Shown here: piece after piece, positions 1-6,632 of the stretch
How positions within the stretch are numbered: position 1 is the first letter of the stretch
How the letters are laid out: each line of letters starts with the position of its first letter
Source: an uncultured Ruminococcus sp.
GTDB lineage: Bacteria > Bacillota > Clostridia > Oscillospirales > Acutalibacteraceae
Direction: 5' to 3'
DNA: 36,502 bases
NCBI GenBank assembly: GCA_902792115.1
Contig: CADAYJ010000005.1
Coordinates: forward strand, 1 to 36,502
Notes under the pieces: model-generated
The model's input: only the letters and a program-made list of their open reading frames with translations
Databases searched by the model: none
What the model was told of the DNA's origin: nothing
Program-made: the position numbers and the translations under genes

Positions 1-53
1 ATTTACCTTCATCTGCCTTCAGATTACTTATTATTCTTGATTAGCATAATTTT

Positions 54-82
54 AACCCCGTATTCTTTCCGAATAAGGGGTT
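54..82 (-). terminator. Second hairpin downstream of the potassium operon
   Basis: An inverted repeat with arms AACCCC-TATTC and GAATA-GGGGTT, one mismatched pair and a 5-nt loop. It follows the hairpin at 97-127 in the minus-strand direction. No long U-run follows on either strand, so it may only protect the 3' end or serve a gene lying left of the window. Confidence 0.35.
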
Positions 83-96
83 TATCTACAAGCTGA

Positions 97-127
97 AACG
101 CAGTATCCTGTTACGGGATACTGCGTT
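97..127 (-). terminator. Probable terminator of the trkA-trkH-ktrB-ktrA operon
   Basis: A perfect 12-bp inverted repeat (AACGCAGTATCC / GGATACTGCGTT) with a 7-nt loop, starting 8 nt after the ktrA stop. On the minus transcript the downstream arm ends in GUUU followed by CAGCUUGU, a poor U-tract. On the plus strand it is followed by AGCTTTTAT, so it may work in both directions for a gene left of the window. Confidence 0.5.
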
Positions 128-135
128 AGCTTTTA

Positions 136-780
136 TCAAACCTTGAAGCACTTCTGGATATTCTTTCTCTCTCCGATAACGAGTGCGATGTCCTCACTCG
201 TCATGACCATGTCGGCCGCCGGGACGGTCAGGTGTGCGTCGCGCTTGACGGCGATAATGTTGACGTTGAACTTCTTGCGGACGTCGAGCTGCGCGAGCGT
301 CTTGCCGTTCCACTCCCTCGGCACCTTCATCTCGTAGATCGAGATGCTGCTGTCGAGCTGAATGTAGTCGAGTATCGTCTTCGAGGCGTATTTGGTGGCG
401 ACACGCATCGCCGTCTGCTTCTCGGGGTAAATGACGTCGTCGGCGCCGTTCCTCAGCAGGAATTTCATCTGAACATCGTTTGCCGCGCGTGCGACTACGA
501 CCTTCGCGCCAAGCTCCTTGACGAGCGCCGTCGTTTCGAGCGACGTCTGGAAGCTGTTGCCGATCGTTACGATGCAAACGTCGTAATTGCTGATGCCGAG
601 AGCCTTCATAAACTCAGGGTTTGTGCTGTCGCCGATCTGAGCGTGAGTGACGTACGGGAGGATCTCGTTAATGCGGTCTTCGTTTACATCAACCGCCATG
701 ACCTCGCATTTTAGCTCGCTCATTCTCTTTGCGACGTGCGTGCCGAACTGACCTATACCTATGATGATTGCCGAATCCAT
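136..780 (-). CDS. ktrA: KtrA-type RCK subunit of potassium uptake system
   Basis: A cytoplasmic regulatory ring subunit that gates the KtrB channel in response to nucleotide. At 214 residues it has the usual KtrA length, with one RCK_N domain followed by one RCK_C domain. The N-terminus shows the dinucleotide-binding loop GIGQFG (about residues 8-13) and an acidic residue at the end of strand 2 (AVDVNEDR). The RCK_C part starts near residue 135. RCK_C domains of this family bind cyclic di-AMP in Firmicutes, but that is family knowledge, not visible here. The ATG is preceded by AAAGGAG at good spacing. The gene is last in the operon, 28 nt after ktrB, which supports the pairing of these two. 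The assignment is firm; the exact ligand is inferred. Confidence 0.9.
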   Translation of the reverse strand: MDSAIIIGIGQFGTHVAKRMSELKCEVMAVDVNEDRINEILPYVTHAQIGDSTNPEFMKALGISNYDVCIVTIGNSFQTSLETTALVKELGAKVVVARAANDVQMKFLLRNGADDVIYPEKQTAMRVATKYASKTILDYIQLDSSISIYEMKVPREWNGKTLAQLDVRKKFNVNIIAVKRDAHLTVPAADMVMTSEDIALVIGERKNIQKCFKV

Positions 781-808
781 AATTATGCTCCTTTGTTAGT
801 TGGTATGA

Positions 809-2152
809 TTAGCCCACCGATATCTTTTCCATCGGCAGTCTGGACGCCTGGCTCTCGTTGGAGGGGAGCGCGGCGTAGATGAGTGTGAGACCGCCGACTC
901 TTCCGAAGAACATCAGCGCCATGAGTATCAGCTTTGAAGCGCGCGAGAGCGTCGTCGTGATGCCGAGCGTAAGGCCGACCGTGCCGATCGCGGAGCCTGT
1001 CTCGAAAAGGCAGGTCATAAGCGCAATGTGCTCTATCCTGCTGATAATTATCGCGCTTGTGATGAAGAGCGACATATACATGAAGAGGATAGCTCCGGCG
1101 TTGCGGATCGATTCCTCCGGAAGTCTCCTGCCAAAGCACTGAACGTCCTTGCGCCTTCCGAAAACGGCTGCAGCCGCGTAGAAAAGCACGGCGAAGGTCG
1201 TTGTTTTCATACCGCCGGCGGTCGATCCCGGCGAGCCTCCGATAACCATGAGGAAGATCATGATGAGCTTGCCCGACTCGTCCATCTTCATGAGATCGGT
1301 CGTGTTGAAGCCGGCAGTCCTCGTCGTGACCGACTGGAAGATAGAGCTGATGATCCTGCTCTTCATCGGATACGAGCCGTACTCGAAGAAGAACATATAG
1401 ACTGCCGGTACCGCGATAAGCAGGAGCGATGTGATGAGTATCACCTTGCTCTGCAGCGAGTATTTCCGCAGATCGAACTTGTACGTGCCGATGTCGTGCC
1501 ACGTCAGGAAGCCGATGCCTCCGACTATTATCAGTGCCATTATCACGCAGTTGAAATATATGTTGTCATTGAGCGTCGTCAGCGAGGAGAACTGCTCGCG
1601 GCAGCCCATCAGGTCGAAGCCGGCGTTGCAGAACGCCGAGACAGAGTGAAATATCGAATACCAGATGCCCTTCGCGACGCCGAATTCACTGATGAAAACG
1701 GGCGAGAGGAGCAGCGCTCCGATCAGCTCGATTATCGCCGACGTCCTGAGGATAAAGCCCGTCAGCTTGATTATTCCGCCGAGCTGCGGCGCGGAAATGG
1801 ATTCCTGCATCGTGCTCCTCTGCCACATTCCTATCCTCTTGCCGGACGCGCGTACGATCGTGAGGCCTATCGTGATAACTCCCATGCCGCCGATCTGTAT
1901 AAGCGTCAGGATAACGATCTGCCCGAAAAGCGACCAGTGCGTCGCGGTGTCTTTAACTATCAGCCCCGTAACGCACGTTGCGGAGAGCGCCGTGAAGAGC
2001 GTGTCTCCGAAGCTCGTGACGGTGCGGTCGCGCGAGGCTATCGGCAGCATCAGCAACAGCGCCCCGACGAGTATCATCAGCGCGAAGCTGACTATGATTA
2101 TTCTGAACGACTTGGTGCTCTTGCTGCCCAAGCGCTTTAACTTTTCTCTCAT
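809..2152 (-). CDS. ktrB: KtrB-type potassium channel subunit (TrkH/KtrB family)
   Basis: The integral membrane potassium-translocating subunit that partners KtrA. The protein has 447 residues and the four-fold M1-P-M2 layout of the family. The four pore loops are recognisable by their filter glycines: SATCVTGL, SAFCNAGF, TTRTAGFN and SAIGTVGL. The short N-terminal cytoplasmic segment is basic (MREKLKRLGSK), as usual for KtrB. I chose the ATG at 2152 over an in-frame TTG at 2173 because AGGGGG lies just upstream of the ATG. It sits between trkH (27 nt away) and ktrA (28 nt away), so translation of these genes is probably linked. Sodium dependence, known for some KtrB proteins, cannot be judged from sequence. 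Confidence 0.9.
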   Translation of the reverse strand: MREKLKRLGSKSTKSFRIIIVSFALMILVGALLLMLPIASRDRTVTSFGDTLFTALSATCVTGLIVKDTATHWSLFGQIVILTLIQIGGMGVITIGLTIVRASGKRIGMWQRSTMQESISAPQLGGIIKLTGFILRTSAIIELIGALLLSPVFISEFGVAKGIWYSIFHSVSAFCNAGFDLMGCREQFSSLTTLNDNIYFNCVIMALIIVGGIGFLTWHDIGTYKFDLRKYSLQSKVILITSLLLIAVPAVYMFFFEYGSYPMKSRIISSIFQSVTTRTAGFNTTDLMKMDESGKLIMIFLMVIGGSPGSTAGGMKTTTFAVLFYAAAAVFGRRKDVQCFGRRLPEESIRNAGAILFMYMSLFITSAIIISRIEHIALMTCLFETGSAIGTVGLTLGITTTLSRASKLILMALMFFGRVGGLTLIYAALPSNESQASRLPMEKISVG

Positions 2153-2179
2153 GTTACCCCCTGAATCAAGCAATGGTCA

Positions 2180-3646
2180 TCATTTGTTTCTCCAGCAGTT
2201 TCTGTTGAACAGCATCAGCACCGGAAGTATCTCAAGACGGCCTGCGAGCATATCGAATATGAGAACGTACTTGGATAGCACGGAATAGTCGTAGTAGCTC
2301 TGTGTGGGACCTACCTTTGCAAGCCCCGGCCCCATGTTGTTGAACGTGGCGATAACTGCTGTGAAATCGGTGGTGAAGTCCATCTTTTCGTCGAGCGAGA
2401 GCAGCAGCACAGAGCCTACCATGATGAAGACATAGAGGATCAGGTACGTGTTGATCGAGCTTACGACCTCCTCCTTCACCGCTTTGCCGTCCATTTTGAC
2501 GGTGTATACGGAGTTCGGGTGGAGCATTTTCTTTATATCCCTGCGCGCTCCTCTGACGAGTACGACGGCGCGGCTGACCTTGAGTCCACCGCCAGTGGAG
2601 CCTGCGCACGCGCCGATCAGCGCAACGATCATCAGCACCGTCTTTGAAAGCTCCGGCCAGCGGTCGAAATCTCCGCTCGCAAAGCCGGTGGACGAGATGT
2701 ACGTCGAGACCTGGAACGCCGTGTGGTGCAGTCTGTCAAACATATTTGTATAGCAGCCGTTTATCGTTAGGTCGGCGGTGACGATCGCCACGGCCGATAT
2801 AAAGATGATAAAGTACCATCTCAGCTCCTCGGACTTGAACGCCTGCTTGAATTTCTTCGTCAGGATCAGATAATACACGTTGAAGTTGACGGCAAAGAGG
2901 AACATGAACACCGTAATGACGGCCTGCCAGTAATAATGACCGTCGAATGCCATCAGGCTCTCGTTCCTGATCGAGAAGCCGCCCGTGCCTGCTGTCGAGA
3001 ACGACAGCGTGATCGCGTCAAAGATCGGCATTCCGCCGACAGCGAGCATGAGGAACTGGAGCAGCGTCAGACCGCCGTATATGCCGTAGAGCACGCCTGC
3101 CGTACCTCTGAGCTTCGGTATCAGCTTCGACACGACGGGCCCAGGGCTTTCCGCTTTCATCAGATAGATGTTTGAATGCCCGGAAAGCTGCGACACTACG
3201 GCAAGCATAAACACGAGTATTCCCATGCCTCCTGCCCAGTTCGTAAAGCTGCGCCAGAACAGCATACTGTGGCTCAGCTCTTCGATCTGCCGGTCAACGC
3301 CGAGGATCGAGGCTCCGGTCGTCGTAAAGCCCGAAACGGACTCAAAGAGCGCGTCCGTAAAGCGCGGTATCTGTCCGCTTATGAAAAACGGCAGACAGCC
3401 GATAACGCTCAGCAGCACCCACGTCAGCGCGCAGGAGATGTATCCCTCGCGGACGTACATCTGTGTGTTCTTCGGCTTGAACTTTGACGATATCAGCCCG
3501 AGCGCGAGACACACTGCGGAGATCAGCCCGAAATATATATAATCCTTCTCGCCGTATATAATTGCGACGATTATCGGCAGGAAAAGCATTGCGCCGATAA
3601 TTATCAGTACCCAGCCGAGTACATATCTGACAAGACTTTTATTCAC
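2180..3646 (-). CDS. trkH: TrkH potassium uptake channel subunit
   Basis: The membrane pore subunit of a Trk potassium system, 488 residues, longer than the neighbouring KtrB because of extra N-terminal membrane helices typical of TrkH. Four pore loops with filter glycines are visible: GFTTTGAS, TAGTGGFS, ISSTGFAS and ATFNNMGPG. The start is GTG at 3646, with GAGG about 8 nt upstream. It follows trkA after a 145-nt gap that contains a hairpin (3751-3780), and is followed closely by ktrB. Its natural partner is the two-domain TrkA encoded upstream. It is clearly a different paralogue from the KtrB next door, not a recent duplication, because the pore loops differ throughout. Confidence 0.9.
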   Translation of the reverse strand: MNKSLVRYVLGWVLIIIGAMLFLPIIVAIIYGEKDYIYFGLISAVCLALGLISSKFKPKNTQMYVREGYISCALTWVLLSVIGCLPFFISGQIPRFTDALFESVSGFTTTGASILGVDRQIEELSHSMLFWRSFTNWAGGMGILVFMLAVVSQLSGHSNIYLMKAESPGPVVSKLIPKLRGTAGVLYGIYGGLTLLQFLMLAVGGMPIFDAITLSFSTAGTGGFSIRNESLMAFDGHYYWQAVITVFMFLFAVNFNVYYLILTKKFKQAFKSEELRWYFIIFISAVAIVTADLTINGCYTNMFDRLHHTAFQVSTYISSTGFASGDFDRWPELSKTVLMIVALIGACAGSTGGGLKVSRAVVLVRGARRDIKKMLHPNSVYTVKMDGKAVKEEVVSSINTYLILYVFIMVGSVLLLSLDEKMDFTTDFTAVIATFNNMGPGLAKVGPTQSYYDYSVLSKYVLIFDMLAGRLEILPVLMLFNRNCWRNK

Positions 3647-3750
3647 AAGATCGCCTCTTTAGGAGTGTGGAGTTATTATTTGGAGATCGTTCCGTGCTGA
3701 TGATCTTTTCATTTGATGCGTATCCGAAAGCAGCAGCGGAAGACCGCGCC

Positions 3751-3780
3751 TGAGATCCGCGAGCAAGCCCGAGGATCTCA
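3751..3780 (-). other. Hairpin between trkA and trkH
   Basis: An 8-bp inverted repeat (TGAGATCC / GGATCTCA) with a 14-nt loop begins 11 nt after the trkA stop. No U-run follows on the minus transcript, so it is more likely an mRNA 3'-end stabiliser or processing site than a full terminator. It would allow trkA to be made in a different amount from the channel genes. Confidence 0.4.
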
Positions 3781-3791
3781 TTTATTCTGTA

Positions 3792-5177
3792 TTACTCCCT
3801 CAGAACGTCCTCGATCCTCTGCAAGCCCTTGTGCGTTGTGACGACGATAACGAAGTCATCCGGCTCGATCGTGTCTTCGCCCTTTGGAATGATCACCCTG
3901 CCCCTTCGGGTTATGCAGGCGATCTGGAGGTTGCTTTTGAATTTCAGAGTTTTGAGCGGCTTGCCCACGACGGGGCTTTCCTTTGAGTTTACCTTGAATT
4001 CGAGCGCCTCCGCCTTGCCGTCTACGAGCTTGTAAAGCGACTCCACGTTGCTTCCCTCGGAATTCTTGACGGCTCTGACGTAGCGGACGATCGTCTCCGC
4101 CGTAAGCTCGCGCGGGCGGATAACGCTGTCGAGGGGCATCGTGTCCACGATCTTATCGAAGACGATGCGCTCGACCTTTGTGATACATTTCGCCTCGCTC
4201 TTATGACGCGCGTAAAGCGAGAGCATGATATTCTCCTCGTCGAGATCCATCAGCGTAACGATAGCGTCCATCTTGTTTATGCCCTCGGCGTCGAGCAGCT
4301 CCTCGTTGAGCGCGTCGCCTCTTACGATATTTGCCTCCGGGAGCAGGTCGGAAAGCTCGTCGCAGCGCTTCGGATCCTTCTCTATTATTTTTACCTTGAT
4401 ATTGCTTTCTATCAGGATATTCGCGAGGTAATACGCCGTCCGGCTCCCTCCGATGATGAGGACATTCTTCGCCTTGGCGCTCGCCGCCTTGTTGAACTTC
4501 TTGAAAAGCCAGCTCGCCTTCGCCGGCGTACAGATGAACGAGACCTTGTCTCCGGGGGCAAAGACGAAATCACCGCCGGGGATCGTGACCTCGTCGTCGC
4601 GCTCCACGAGGCATATCCTCGACTCGCCCTTGAAGATATCTCCCTTGAGCAGACCGATGTCCGCGATCTTCTTGCCGACGAGGAAATGCTCCGGCGCGAG
4701 GCGCAGAGTGTATATCTCGACGTTGCCGCGCGCGAACGTATCGACCTCGATAGCCGCAGGGAAACGGATCAGGCGGCTCATTTCGAGCGCCGCGATCTTT
4801 TCGGGGTTTATCATCAGCGAGAGACCGATCGCCTTTCTCATAGCCTGACTCTGGCTGATGTTCTTATGATAGATAGGCTTGCGGACTCTCGCGATCGTGT
4901 TTTTCGCGCCGCAGCAATGTGCGAGAAGGCAGATGTACAGATTCAGCTCGTCCGCGTCCGCAACGGCGATAACGAGATCCGCATTCGCTGCTCCGGCCTC
5001 CATCAGCACGTCGCGGCTCGCGCCGTCGCCCTCGATCCCCATGATGTCGAGGTGCTCCGCCATTCTGTTGACGCAGCGCGGATTGCTGTCTATTATCGTG
5101 ATATTATGTCCTTCTCCGTCGAGCTGCTCCGCGATCGTTCTTCCGACCTTGCCGCAGCCAACAATAACAATGTTCAT
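3792..5177 (-). CDS. trkA: TrkA, two-RCK-domain potassium channel regulator
   Basis: A peripheral cytoplasmic NAD(H)/nucleotide-binding regulator of TrkH. At 461 residues it has the classic TrkA double layout: RCK_N-RCK_C twice. The first Rossmann loop is VGCGKVG with the acidic cap TIIDSN. The second half restarts near residue 225 with NVLIIGGSRTAYYLA and IIEKD, a less canonical glycine loop, as is common in the second TrkA repeat. The ATG has GGAG about 9 nt upstream. It is the first gene of the operon, behind the promoter at 5280-5308 and a leader of about 95 nt that can fold (5227-5266). Assignment is firm. Confidence 0.92.
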   Translation of the reverse strand: MNIVIVGCGKVGRTIAEQLDGEGHNITIIDSNPRCVNRMAEHLDIMGIEGDGASRDVLMEAGAANADLVIAVADADELNLYICLLAHCCGAKNTIARVRKPIYHKNISQSQAMRKAIGLSLMINPEKIAALEMSRLIRFPAAIEVDTFARGNVEIYTLRLAPEHFLVGKKIADIGLLKGDIFKGESRICLVERDDEVTIPGGDFVFAPGDKVSFICTPAKASWLFKKFNKAASAKAKNVLIIGGSRTAYYLANILIESNIKVKIIEKDPKRCDELSDLLPEANIVRGDALNEELLDAEGINKMDAIVTLMDLDEENIMLSLYARHKSEAKCITKVERIVFDKIVDTMPLDSVIRPRELTAETIVRYVRAVKNSEGSNVESLYKLVDGKAEALEFKVNSKESPVVGKPLKTLKFKSNLQIACITRRGRVIIPKGEDTIEPDDFVIVVTTHKGLQRIEDVLRE

Positions 5178-5226
5178 ACCTTGATCTCCATATCAAAACG
5201 CTCTGTCATGTATAACCTGTCAAGTT

Positions 5227-5266
5227 AAAAATGCGCACACTCACAGCCCTACGGGCAGAACGCGCA
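5227..5266 (-). promoter_or_regulatory. Candidate attenuator hairpin in the trkA leader
   Basis: On the minus transcript a two-part stem (outer TGCGC/GCGCA, inner GCCC/GGGC around a 3-nt loop) is directly followed by UUUUU at 5231-5227. It lies between the trkA promoter and its start codon, the position of a leader terminator. The stem is short and has a large internal loop, so this is tentative. Confidence 0.35.
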
Positions 5267-5279
5267 CCGTATCAGAATT

Positions 5280-5308
5280 ATCATACTACAAAATCCGACC
5301 ATCGTCAA
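5280..5308 (-). promoter_or_regulatory. Sigma-A promoter of the trkA-ktrA operon
   Basis: Read on the minus strand: TTGACG, 17-nt spacer, TATGAT. The predicted start is near 5273, which leaves a leader of about 95 nt before the trkA ATG. Confidence 0.7.
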
Positions 5309-5531
5309 TAAGAAAAACACAGTTTTTTATGACGAACATACCGCGCAGAAGAATAGACGGCGAATAATAGCAAATACTACGGTCGGGAAACCTTCTGTTA
5401 AACGGAAAACACGGCTCAAAACCGGATAACTGCGGAATGCTTCGCCTTGCTCTGCGGAAAGGCTGACTTTATTTCCGGCTGATCGTTTCCTTAATATTAT
5501 TAATATTATTCCTGTTTTTTCAATCTTTATT

Positions 5532-5563
5532 TGAATTGTTCTTTTCATTATTGTTCTATGCTA
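5532..5563 (+). promoter_or_regulatory. Possible sigma-G-like promoter of spoVAE
   Basis: TGAATT at 5532-5537 and TATGCTA at 5557-5563 resemble the forespore sigma-G boxes (about TGAATA and CATACTA), but the 19-nt spacer is one or two too long. No sigma-A promoter is evident instead. This is a weak call that rests mainly on the gene it precedes. Confidence 0.3.
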
Positions 5564-5597
5564 ATAATTTATGCTGACTGAAAGGGTGTGTGAAACA

Positions 5598-5960
5598 ATG
5601 CTTATCAAATTCATAAACGCCTTCTGGGTGGGCGGCCTGATCTGCGTAGTCGGGCAGATACTGATCGACAAAACGAAGCTGACGCCGGCGCGTATACTGA
5701 CGTCCTACGTCGTCGCCGGCGTAATACTGGGTGCGCTGGGGCTTTACGAGCCGCTTCAGGAGTTCGCGGGCGCAGGCGCCGGGGTGACTCTCTCCGGCTT
5801 TGGCAACACGATCGCGCAGGGCGTAAAGCACTCGGTGAACCTTCACGGCTGGCTCGGCGTATTCACCGGAGCCGTTACGAGCGCCGCCGCCGGAATAACC
5901 GCCGCGCTCGTTTTCTCATTCCTGGCTTCCCTCGCGGCGCGCTCCGCGGACAAGGCGTAA
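5598..5960 (+). CDS. spoVAE: Stage V sporulation protein AE (SpoVAE/SpoVAEb)
   Basis: A small hydrophobic membrane protein of the forespore SpoVA channel, which moves dipicolinic acid and its calcium chelate into and out of the spore. The 120-residue product matches the family: an N-terminal helix with GGLICVVGQ, then the signature LIDKTKLTPARIL, the GLYEPL and FAGAGAGV motifs, a GFGN segment, HGWLGVFTG, and a last membrane helix. The ATG at 5598 is preferred because the protein then begins at the family N-terminus. An in-frame ATG at 5571 has no ribosome binding site; AAAGGG lies a little far upstream of 5598. Usual partners spoVAC and spoVAD are not next to it here: upstream is 420 bp of non-coding DNA and downstream are tRNAs. 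Confidence 0.9.
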   Translation: MLIKFINAFWVGGLICVVGQILIDKTKLTPARILTSYVVAGVILGALGLYEPLQEFAGAGAGVTLSGFGNTIAQGVKHSVNLHGWLGVFTGAVTSAAAGITAALVFSFLASLAARSADKA

Positions 5961-6001
5961 CGCGCCGCCAGAAATATTTTTAGAAAAGTTTGAAAAAAGT
6001 G

Positions 6002-6030
6002 TTGACACGGGCAGAACTTCGTGCTATAAT
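6002..6030 (+). promoter_or_regulatory. Perfect sigma-A promoter of the tRNA pair
   Basis: TTGACA, 17-nt spacer, TATAAT, with TG one base before the -10 box (TGCTATAAT). Every consensus position matches, as expected for a stable-RNA gene. The start would be near 6037, a few bases ahead of tRNA-Gln. Confidence 0.93.
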
Positions 6031-6042
6031 AGCTATTGTCGT

Positions 6043-6116
6043 TGGGGAATTGTGTAACGGTAGCACGACAGACTCTGACTCTGTTTGTTGGGGTTCGAAT
6101 CCCTATTCCCCAGCCA
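6043..6116 (+). tRNA. tRNA-Gln (anticodon CTG), CCA encoded
   Basis: Acceptor arm TGGGGAA/TTCCCCA closes a full cloverleaf. The D-arm has stem GTGT/GCAC, the anticodon arm ACAGA/TCTGT holds loop CTCTGAC, giving anticodon CTG at 6075-6077 (reads CAG), and the T-arm loop is TTCGAAT. The discriminator base is G and CCA is encoded at 6114-6116. The arms match tRNA-Gln. Confidence 0.93.
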
Positions 6117-6146
6117 AAGCCTCACAAACACAGTGAGGCTTCTTAT
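6117..6146 (+). terminator. Hairpin between the two tRNAs
   Basis: A perfect 9-bp stem (AAGCCTCAC / GTGAGGCTT) with a 7-nt loop begins at the first base after the tRNA-Gln CCA and is followed by CTTATTT. It may act as a partial terminator that lowers tRNA-Pro relative to tRNA-Gln, or as a guide for 3'-end processing. Confidence 0.45.
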
Positions 6147-6148
6147 TT

Positions 6149-6222
6149 CGAGGTGTGGCTCAGTTTGGTAGAGCGCTGCGTTCGGGACGCAGAGGTCGCA
6201 GGTTCGAATCCTGTCACCTCGA
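6149..6222 (+). tRNA. tRNA-Pro (anticodon CGG), CCA not encoded
   Basis: Acceptor arm CGAGGTG/CACCTCG, anticodon arm CTGCG/CGCAG with loop TTCGGGA (anticodon CGG, reads CCG), T-arm GCAGG/CCTGT with loop TTCGAAT, discriminator A. The sequence after it is CTC, so CCA must be added enzymatically, unlike the tRNA-Gln beside it. Confidence 0.94.
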
Positions 6223-6233
6223 CTCTTTTTTTG

Positions 6234-6280
6234 CTCCCAAAAGCTTGATCGGATCAGGCTTTTGGGAGTTTTCTTTTTCG
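6234..6280 (+). terminator. Rho-independent terminator of the tRNA pair
   Basis: Stem CTCCCAAAAGC / GCTTTTGGGAG, extended inward by TGAT/ATCA, followed by TTTTCTTTTT. It begins 11 nt after tRNA-Pro. Confidence 0.93.
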
Positions 6281-6632
6281 CTTGCCGCTGCATTGTCAAT
6301 GAGCATCGCTGACAATTCCGCCCGACTTTATTATAAGCAAAAGTTATTGCCGCGCATCTGATTTTTCTTCCTCGCGGTAACTATCTGTGTTTTTTGCTGT
6401 CCGCGATTTTTCATTTTGTGTCGTTCGCCGTTATCTGTTCGGATAAAATAATCATAGCATTCACAGCAAGGCGATTCTAAATTTTTCTAAAAAAAGTTGT
6501 TATCGTCCAAGAGAATTACAAAAATGAAAACTTTTTGAAAAGAGTTCGTCCACCGTATTGCTAAAATTTTGGTGATAGTCTATAATAGATTTGGTGATTT
6601 GTGCGGCTTTGCAATGATGGGGGTGAGCTGCC
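6281..6632. other. 352-bp AT-rich intergenic region
   Basis: It lies between the tRNA terminator and the ASKHA-like gene. Apart from the promoter at 6558-6586 and the ribosome binding site of the next gene I see nothing supported: no credible frame, no repeat, no RNA fold with a terminator tail. Confidence 0.6.
6558..6586 (+). promoter_or_regulatory. Sigma-A promoter of the ASKHA-like gene
   Basis: TTGCTA, 17-nt spacer, TATAAT, about 46 nt ahead of the GTG start. Confidence 0.65.

Larger units (their letters stand above)
5178..5597. other. 420-bp intergenic region between divergent trkA and spoVAE
   Basis: It holds the minus-strand trkA promoter (5280-5308), a foldable trkA leader (5227-5266) and a weak sporulation-type promoter candidate for spoVAE (5532-5563). 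The AT-rich middle (5310-5530) shows a 73-codon minus-strand frame without a ribosome binding site that I do not believe. I see no ydaO-type cyclic di-AMP riboswitch and no RNA gene. Confidence 0.6.

Noticed and set aside
5178..5279. A ydaO-type cyclic di-AMP riboswitch ahead of trkA
   Set aside because: The leader of about 95 nt is too short and I could not find the conserved core; only a simple hairpin is visible.
5327..5548. A 73-codon minus-strand reading frame in the trkA-spoVAE gap
   Set aside because: No ribosome binding site, no family resemblance, and low-complexity AT-rich composition at its start.
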